A DNA stretch of 64,000 bases, taken from positions 85,546,677 through 85,610,676 of the forward strand of contig OZ007567.1 of NCBI GenBank assembly GCA_963931925.1, given 5' to 3'. Position numbers and translations under genes: made by a program. Of the stretch, positions 55,633-64,000 are shown in pieces (the first letter of the stretch is position 1; the number at the start of each line of letters is the position of its first letter). The stretch is from Onchidella celtica (Eukaryota > Mollusca > Gastropoda > Systellommatophora > Onchidiidae). The notes under the pieces were generated by a model, which saw nothing but the letters and a program-made list of their open reading frames with translations, searched no databases and was not told where the DNA came from.

Positions 55633-58600
55633 GGCCTCCCGTCTATAGGGTTTTTCGGAGCAATTTGTGGTCAGTTTCTGAAAAAAAAAAGTTATTGCAG
55701 CCTGGTCATCGACGAAAAAGTTCTTGTAGTCAGTAAGTTAAACCTAACCCTAATAATAATCCTGGCTCTAATGTTAAAACTTTAAAAAAAAAAAAAAATC
55801 AGTGTGGAAATAAAACCCAGTTTGGCCACATGACTCCAGATACAATGTACATGTTTAGTACATGTAGTATTTTAGTAACTCCGTCACTCTGGAAAAAAAA
55901 AAAAAATCTGATAGGCGTACCAACGGGTTTCAGAGCTTCTTATGCGAGTTATGGTGATATAAAGTACTTGGGAGGACACCATGGCACAATTTTAGAGCTA
56001 AGTAAAGATCGCGACAAAAATGAAAGACGATGGAAGTTAGCAAGGGATTTTCAAAGGACAGTCTGGCAACATTTTTCTGATTGAAGCTGAGAGCAGGTAG
56101 TCCAAACTGATTCTTACTTTTTATCACAACTCACCAGTTATTGTCTAGTCTGATGGAGCTTGCTTTTCTAAGAATTTTACTACCAAATTTGTCATTCTGG
56201 CTTAAAAGTTTTTAAAGTTATGGCATTTTCAAAAGTGAAAAAACACCTCGAATTTGCTACCTTTTGCAAATTGCACAATAGTCCAAGTTTGACCACCCAT
56301 AAAATGACTGTTTATTGAGTCACAGCATTAAAAATTATCAGTTTCCAAGTCAAGGGAGTGTACATTACGCTCAATTTTTTTTCGAGGGGTACAAATATAG
56401 TACACTACAAGCATCTCAATTTACTTTTTTTAGTCATCAAACTTCAACCGACGCCAATTCTGTGTGAACTCTTACAAGGGTTACAAAAATAATGTTTTTT
56501 ATTTTTTTTAATTGAAAGTGAGAGCTATGGTGGACAGCCAACATTGCAAAACTATAGTCTGCCATTCGTCAGAATTCGTGCGGCTGCATTGTTGAGAAAA
56601 GATGGGTTTTGTTAAGAATGGACAACAGAATATTTCATAAGTAGACCTGTAGTGTTAGTGTCACTGAATATACTGAGGAGGTAGCGCGGAATATTTCGAT
56701 TTGATTACACCCAAGAAATAACTGAGTTCCTCATTTACACCTTTCACAAACTAGAAATACGACTTGTCGGGGTTAAAAGGCAGCAAACCCGCTCACTAGT
56801 AATCTATGGCTATTTGCCTGCTTTTGGTGTTTACACTCATGTTTGTGAGGGTTTGTTGCTTGTGTAAATCGTTAGTATCCAAAACCTCCTCTTTAGAACC
56901 GTGTCGTGACATCGCATCATAGTTCATACATAGGTGGACGAGACACCATCAGAGTCGTTTTGAAAAGTTGATACTAACATTGGGGTTTCTGTGATGATTT
57001 ATCCACAAAAGAGAAATAAAAGGCATGTTTGTATACTAAACTAAAGAGATCTTTACGCATCGATAGAGACCAGCTAGGAGCTTTCGGCTTGATCACTGAA
57101 ACAATCAAATCGCAATTAAATAATACCAAACTGAACACATAACACACACGCGTGAAATGTGATTTTGATTTGTTCCGTTATTTTTATGGTATAAAATGTG
57201 ATTGTATTTTGTATTATTTTTATCTTTCATAGCGGGAGGTATGTGGGTAGATGGAAAAACAACAAACAAACAAACAACATAAGTGGTGAGGAAGTGTGGC
57301 CCTGAACAATGCAAATTACTCGATGAGCCCCATAGCTGGACAAAAAAAAAAAAGTGCATGTACGGTAATCCAATACATGTATTTAAAACACAAAAAATGT
57401 TAAAAAATCGAAGGGGTTAGTTCTATCCACACCTAAGTTCACCTGGGCTTCAAAACAGACTACATCATATATATATTTACATGTAGTTGGATATAAAATC
57501 AAAGAGTAAACTGCATTAATTAACCGAGGTCTGTTATCATCAGGCTCCTTGAAGTTGAAAGAGTCGAAGCCTTCAGAGTCGAAGAGTGTTCCACGGGCCC
57601 TAATTAGCTTTTATTATTAGGTGCGATATAGAGCTAAACCCTTCAGTTTATGTCTGTAAAAAAGGAAGGTGGTGGGCGGAATTGACTTACTATATTATCA
57701 GTCTCAATCTGTGCCATTACTATTCTCCATTAGCGTGTAAACAGTTTGGTTGACGACAAACATAAAAAAGTTCTTTGAAGAAACATGCTGTAAACCTGGA
57801 TTTTTTGAAGAGCCTTAAATCTAGAGTTTGAACAGGACACCCAGCGTAGAAAATAATGGATGATCCAACCCTGACCATTTCTTCCAATACAACAAGCACG
57901 TTCCACCACTAGAAAATCTGTCTCAGCGCTCTGAGTTGAGTTAGGCCTAATGTGGGTTTGAAGCGTTCAAACAAATCCATTCCATGCTCTTTCATTCTGT
58001 CAGTCAGCGATCTCTCCTGCCACCCACATATACACATACAAAACGGAAGTGTACGGAGAAGACATTCATGGTGAAGTAGTCAGACGTGTCTGAGATTTGA
58101 ATTCTCACCAGTATAAAATCTAAGACACGAAGCAAATCATGGATCTCAGCTGCACTATTGCCATACAGGCTGACAAGCTGACCTACTGACCCACTGACAC
58201 TCAACTCGAATGCAAGTAAAAACATAAATGAGAATAAGAAGAATGCAAAGAAATTACAGGGAACGTCCTAAGAAGTATTGTAACTCAAGAGTTTAGTAGA
58301 TTTTTAACGTATTCTTTAAGAGTTTAAATCCATTTAGAAGTGTGATGATCCTGAAGACAAATGATCTTTGCGTTTTAATAAGGATTTGATACTCAGCAGC
58401 TCTAATTCTATTGTGTCACTCTCGGCTGTAAAAGTCGAGGCCCGAAGATTGAGAGTTTGAACAATGGTCTCCAATAAGGAAAAAACGGTTGGCTTGAACA
58501 TAATGGTTTTCCTTAGGGAACGTCTGGGAAACGCTAAATGGCAGTCGTAAGCCTGGTTGATATGTATATGGTCAAGCATCTTAAAGCATGAACTGTAAAT

Positions 58601-60060
58601 ACAGCTGAGCTGTACGAATAAATAACACTGCCATGTTCTAGTTTGGAACGGATAAGAAATCGCTGGTGACGCAGTGTGGAGTCTGTTGCAACACCCTCAT
58701 GCCATACAGAGGTGGTTTTCAATATGCCTGCCCGGAACAGACTAGTATGATATCGTAAATGGGGAGGACAGACAGTTTTTCCCCTTTCTATATGGAAAAT
58801 CACATTAGACATTTTGTTTCATGTTACACCGGGATCAGCTGATCCCATGTTTGGCCTGGGCTGCCAGGACTCTGGGTCCGTGGTCGGGCCACTCCCACCT
58901 TTTATGCCCTCCGTGTGCCACAACACGTTCAACCTATAACCGCGATAATTAAATTTAGTGCACGACAAAACTATTACAGTGGTCGAAAAATCTAATTCTG
59001 AGTCCAACAGGACTAGACAAAGTCATTCCGATTCTATAAAACTTCCAAGACACACCACAGAATGCCAACTGTCCATATTCCACAATGGTTCACAACCCCT
59101 TTTGCCCCCACAGCTGTAATCTGTTTACCTCTTTTATCACCATGGCGAACTTTTTTCTTTAGGGTTCTTCTTCGCTTTGCCTGAGCATTTCGTGTGACAT
59201 GAGTAAGGTATTTCCACACAAGTTCAGTAGTTCATGAGAACGGGTGTCACCCATATTTTCTGAGGATCAGGGAATGTTGAAAGGTCAAGATTTCATGCTG
59301 GGGCCGGACTAGTTGACTTCGGAAATGAGATGGCACAAATCGATTGAATCATTAGCATTGTCAAACAAAAACAACAACCAGAAATCACTATTCCCATCCA
59401 GACATTTCGGAACATCTTTTCCAGCACAACAGAAGATTTCCTCGACACTCATGGCGTTGAAATGTTCTGGGATCAGAAGTTCGTGGTCTGGAGCTAAAGA
59501 ACATGAAGACAATCCCGCCTACTCCTAATGTCACTGTCAAACGCGTTTCAGCTGATACTGGAGCTTTGGCCTAATAAAGTCGCAACCTCGATGTCAATTT
59601 TTCCCCTGCAGAAATTTTGAGCAGTCCATCCCACATAATTCAATAAATGACTTGAATGCACATGGTCATGTTGGAATCATGGTCTTATTAGTCTGTACTG
59701 ATTTAATGAAGGATATTTCAGTCTATCGGTTTCTTTTTCGATTATATCAAGAATTTTAACTTTCCGATGCCGTTTCTGGTGTGATGGGGGAACAATACAG
59801 TTCCGACAAAATAAACTCGTTTTAGTTTTTCTGACGAACACAGCAAGCTGAACTCCCATAGCCATCCCTGACTTCATTTTATAAACAGCATGTAAAATAA
59901 AACTGCTGTCATATCTTGTCTTGCATTATGATTGTGTGACAGTCCCACCTTCACCTTTTCAAACCGACGGATGAGCTGGGTTGTGTTATGAATTCAGCAA
60001 TTGTAAAATTTAATTTAAACTTCATACCTGAATTTAGGCTTAATTTATACCGTTGTTCTA
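55633..60060. other. No gene recognised
   Basis: Several poly-A/poly-T runs and short ORFs without family resemblance or splice context. An open stretch at 55830-56084 (84 codons) has protein-like composition in its second half, but nothing around it supports a gene. Confidence 0.4.
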
Positions 60061-60066
60061 TCTTTT

Positions 60067-60111
60067 TGTGTGTGTGTGTGTGTGTGTGCGTGTGCGTGCG
60101 CGCTTGCGTGC

Positions 60112-60146
<35 letters not shown>

Positions 60147-60154
60147 CGTGCGTG
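60067..60154. repeat. (TG)n/(CG)n microsatellite
   Basis: About 88 bases of alternating purine-pyrimidine (TGTG with CGTG interruptions), a sequence class able to adopt Z-DNA. The His/Thr-rich antisense ORF is a consequence of the repeat. Confidence 0.95.
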
Positions 60155-60702
60155 CTAATAAACCTGTATTCTGATAAAACAAAATGAAATAATTATGTGA
60201 ATGATGATTGTTCTTCAGAGAGTTGTTTTTCTGAAGCATGAGGTGGCCTGCGCCAAAAAGTTTTAAAAAACACCTGTATTGGGATTTAATTAAACAAGAG
60301 ATGACAGCACCGGCCAGTCACCTGTGTCTTCTCTCTTTAACCAAAGTGGAAACATGGACAAACAGATTTACAAAAGCCACAGCGGATGCAAGAAAGTCAC
60401 GGCACGATTGACGTTCACAACGGCAACAAAAAAAAAAAAAAAGTGAAAAAATGGACAAAAAAAGACTCGCAATTTTATTTCTCTTTATCTATTCATGCTG
60501 GTCGAAATTAGATGGTGTCAAGGCGCAACCTTTAGTTTGATCTTTTCGAACTAGTTTACGATTATTTAAATTCTGTTACACGCGGCCTTGTGCTGGGTAT
60601 TGTGACATGCATTGCACTAAGGTCCAGCAACAACGAATATCGGGATTCCCGTTATAAACACAGCTCTTGATAATTATGTGCTCTCTTATTTTCCAAGTGA
60701 GC

Positions 60703-60860
60703 AGAGCCGTCTTAACGGGTACGCGGGCACGCCGGACAGTTGTCCAAGGGCCCCAGGGATTTAGGGAGCCCCATGCATGCAAATTCGCACTGTGTTTTGA
60801 AACGTGAAAACGCAGTCTGTTGCTTTTGCCCAGGGGTCCATGACGATGTTAAGACGGTTG
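60703..60860. repeat. Small palindromic-end element
   Basis: 'gagccgtcttaac' at 60706 and 'gttaagacggttgtg' at about 60848 are inverted, enclosing about 130 bp with 'gggccccagggatttaggg'. This looks like a small non-autonomous transposon family. No duplication was resolved. Confidence 0.45.
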
Positions 60861-60872
60861 TGAAGAGGACAT

Positions 60873-60950
60873 AGTTAGGGGACCGTGTTCAAATCAAAAC
60901 GTCAAATAGAGATAACACCGAGTTTTGTTCATTGCTCATCTCTATTCAGT
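60873..60950. repeat. Short dispersed repeat, partial copy 4
   Basis: It starts 'agttaggggaccgtgttca' and reaches the core 'gttttgttcattgctcatct', after which similarity stops. The left end and core match the family at 5371-5615 and 50059-50174. Confidence 0.45.
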
Positions 60951-60975
60951 GGATACACCCGAGACACAGGCGATG

Positions 60976-61143
60976 GAGACAAACCATTCCTTTTCTGAGT
61001 ATCTGATGTTCGCAGACTGCGTGAGAAATAGGCTATAGAGACAAACCATTCCTTTTCTGAGTATCTGATGTTCGCAGACTGCGTGAGACATAGGCTATAG
61101 AGACAAACCATTCCTTTTCTGAATATCTGATGTTCGCAAAGTG
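60976..61143. repeat. 62-bp tandem repeat, about 2.7 units
   Basis: Units start 'gagacaaaccattcctttt' at 60976, 61038 and 61100. The first two differ by few bases ('gagaaatagg' against 'gagacatagg'); the third is truncated. Confidence 0.9.
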
Positions 61144-64000
61144 CGCGCGTACAACGATGAAGTTCTGAGTCATGGTGAGCACTCGATATTTTTCGTTCTA
61201 TTTATTAAGGCATGAGGTGGTGTAACAGTTGATGTAAATTTCAGCACTTTATGATAGGGAGAGTTAGGTGATCTGAACTGCTACCCTTTAAAAAAAATGA
61301 AGCTGACTCGAACTGTTGTAGAAACGAATGAAACAGGATCCGATGAACGATTAACATTAACTTTAATAACTATAGATGGATATCTCACAACTTACTTACG
61401 GGGAGGGCACGCAGGTCTACCTACAAAAACTTAGACTTGGTCTTGCACACACCTCGCTCTCTTGCCATCCTTTATGTACCCATCCAGATAGAACGTTCAC
61501 GAACGGAAAATCTAGAAACTACGGGATGCATGAAGGCCACCTAATCGCACTTAGACACGTCATAGAATTGCGTCACTCCAAGGCCAACCCAGCGCAACTA
61601 CTCCAGCATGAATGATATAGTACGTTCTCGATAAAACAAATATGTCACACAGCGAGACACCAAAGAGAAGTAAAAATTAGCACACGAGGGGTCGCCGGGG
61701 GCTGCGGACAACATTGTTAGCCCGTAGGACGCTACAGGTGAGCGTTTAGTTTGTTACACTGTTGACACCATTGATCCGCGCTCAGCGCTACGAACGGAAC
61801 TGGGCAAGTTGACCCTGTGTTCCCGGATAAACCATCCAATTAAGAAATAAATATTATCACATCCCACGAGACACATTATAATTATATTACACTGAATAAC
61901 TGTTATGCAAATTCTTGAATACTGTTTCACCTAATGTGCAATCGATGATTGTCGTTTCGCCTATATACATGTGCCGCCAATGTAAACGTCTTCATTTGTG
62001 TTTTTATGCCCATGCAACAAAACCTGTACATGTACATATTTTTAAAGAAAAAACTTGTTTGTGGACGAAATTTAATTTAAAGAAAATGTTTCGGTGACGA
62101 TATGAAGTGAAAATTCTGTGCACAAAATTTGACTGCGATCAGAAGCGCAAAAAGGAATTTTGAATAGAAACTGATTTCGTTTATTTTGGACGGTATGACA
62201 TCCAAATGACATGTGTCTTTTTTCTTCGGTCGCACCGTGTCGATCTAGTTGTCGGACCTGGAGTGTCCTCAGATGAATTCACCCCAACAGCACTGTTAGT
62301 GTTATTGCATGCTAAAAGCCAATGTGACTGGGTCCCTGTTATAAAATTTAAATTTATTGACGAGGAAAATCTTCTTTTGTAATACTGTAATACAAGACGT
62401 CCTCTGCCACTGTACAACCATGATTTTGTGCTACTTGCATGGAATCCCTGATGAAGAAAAAAAAACAACACATATATGAATAACAATAGCATGAACATTT
62501 ATGCATCTTTTCTGAATAATTATTTCAAACAGTTCTTTGCCACTGAACTTCTCTAGAGATGGAGCTTTCCTTATTTTCAACCTTATCTCCAGATTTACAG
62601 CTTTTGTGTTTTTTTGTTCTTTTCCTTTAAAATTTTTTTTATTGTGGCATATGTTTCCATGTTATCACATTGCCTGAGAGAAAAAAGGTCATATCACTTT
62701 TGCATGTGACATTCTTTTTTTTTTCCAGCACTGATTGAGTCAATATGTATGCAGGCTGCGTGATATGACATTTGGCATTCCTGGTTGCCGGCCTGTACTC
62801 CCGACTGTGTTTCTTGCATTTCTACTTCTATACACACACTCTCTCTCTCTCCGATTTCTGGATCCCGTTCTGTGGTTATTGAAAAAGCGACTGACAAAGA
62901 CAAAGTGCGTCACGTTTTTCTACATGACAACTAGCCATAGATCAGACCATTTAAAGGTAAAGGGAAAAGAAATATCAGGTATGACGGGAAGCTGACTCTG
63001 GTTGCAAGCAAATATTATCACGGCGAGCTAATTTTATCCCCGTGGTGTTGCTGAAAATGTAATGATTAGGATCTCTCTCTCTCTCTTTCTCTGCACGCGC
63101 CGCCTGCCTCCGTGCACATTTGGACTCACATGTGTGTTCGAATGATTTAATTTAATATGCAGCTGTTGTACATACATTTAAGATCATGGTGACTGATATC
63201 ACCGGCTATCGTATTACCCTCCACATCATAGATCATAATTTCGACATAGAGGAAACGAGAATTCCTTCCACCGTTTATTTCTCCCTCTCAAAAGTATTGA
63301 TCGGTAAAGCTTTGGTTTCTATCATTTTCATGAGATATTTTGCTTTCGTCAATTTTTCTAGAGGACGAGCACACTGTCGATTGTGATTTTCGCGGCTATT
63401 TCGTGGGATTTAGCGCCACTTAAGTTCAAAGTCAAATACGAGAAAATCGTCCGGTGCCGCTTTTATAGTAAAGTGGTTGACGTCATTACAGTTGTTGATT
63501 TGATGCGCTTTCGTCAACCAATCATGTGCAGATCCCGCGTGCACTGGTACTGGCCACGAAAACTTCCCTAATCAACGAGTTTTGTTCCATCGTTGATTCA
63601 GTCATAAGGAAAATGTTTAGACTGAAATAGCACAACTACTGATTCGTGCCCGGGACAAAGGGGCATTGTGTGGCCTGGGCTGAGGTTAATTGGTATTTAT
63701 AGACAAAAGCACGTCTCTTTTTCTTTTTTAGTAGCATCATCTTATCTCTTTAACCTCGTACGTTTTTGTTTACTAATATGTAGGATACACCCCACAGCTT
63801 TTAGCATGCAAGTACCGCTCTTCTTCAGAAGCACAGAGGAAACAGAAATTACATTAATGACCCGGCAGGCTTTGTTACCTGTATTCCAGATCTCATGTAA
63901 AGAACAATATCCGAGTTCCAAGTTAGATGTCATGGTGGCTGGTTCGTCTTATGTTGGCATCACCTTTCTCCCACCCGTGATATTACATGTAACATTGTTT
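61144..64000. other. No gene recognised
   Basis: Mostly unique AT-rich sequence with a (TC)n stretch near 63072-63090. All ORFs are under 110 codons, with no family resemblance and no convincing splice pairs. Confidence 0.4.

Noticed and set aside
55830..56084. 84-codon + strand ORF with protein-like second half
   Set aside because: No recognised family, no splice partner, and a poly-A run interrupts its first half; could not be supported as a gene.
60045..60239. His/Thr-rich minus-strand ORF
   Set aside because: Produced by the TG/CG microsatellite.
60976..61143. Short tandem units considered as a CRISPR-like array
   Set aside because: Units are directly adjacent without spacers and the genome is eukaryotic; it is an ordinary tandem repeat.

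Overview
The window is animal nuclear DNA: AT-rich, with short exons bounded by GT/AG splice sites, large introns, microsatellites and dense transposable elements. The mix of elements (a Gmr1-like Ty3/gypsy element, pogo-like, hAT-like, piggyBac-like and Mutator-like DNA transposons, and a non-LTR element ending in a trinucleotide repeat) and the frequent 'tacatgta' words suggest a marine invertebrate, perhaps a mollusc or another lophotrochozoan. That assignment is inference and not secure.

Host genes. Two are recognisable, both on the + strand. Positions 1-4692 hold the last six exons of a coiled-coil protein most like CCDC89; it begins before the window. Positions 8892-23836 hold a complete five-exon, 157-codon gene for a CIAO2A/MIP18-family protein of cytosolic iron-sulfur cluster assembly. 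Its second intron carries a young, intact-looking 8.4-kb LTR retrotransposon (13291-21737) in the same orientation. Its single 1581-codon ORF has the order Gag-protease-integrase-RT-RNase H, the order of the Gmr1 group.

The block 25.6-55.6 kb is mostly transposons. A dead pogo-like element with a C-terminal PHD-like finger lies at about 25.6-27.6 kb. A nested stack then fills 28.9-43.7 kb. An old retroelement tail was split by a pogo-like element (28924-43687, TA duplication). That element was split by a hAT-like element (28979-38654, 8-bp duplication) and by a deleted piggyBac-like element (38678-40102, TTAA). The hAT-like element was split in turn by a non-LTR retrotransposon (31461-34728, 10-bp duplication) and by a second pogo-like element (35832-38448, TA). 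Every boundary is readable from terminal repeats and target duplications. Further on are an 8-bp-duplication MITE (46821-47151), a deleted Mutator-like element (48790-50033) and a 4.3-kb element with long inverted repeats (about 51278-55615). The protein of the last carries a complete set of FEN/XPG-like nuclease acidic motifs and is the best candidate here for a poorly described system.

Smaller non-coding structures include a perfect-TIR MITE downstream of the CCDC89-like gene (5182-5718), a shuffled foldback structure in the CIAO2A-like intron (9452-10064), and a dispersed family of about 110 bp with four copies in the window. From 56 to 64 kb I see only repeats and no supportable gene. Two isolated splice-bounded exon candidates near 45.4 and 48.0 kb may belong to an unidentified + strand gene.
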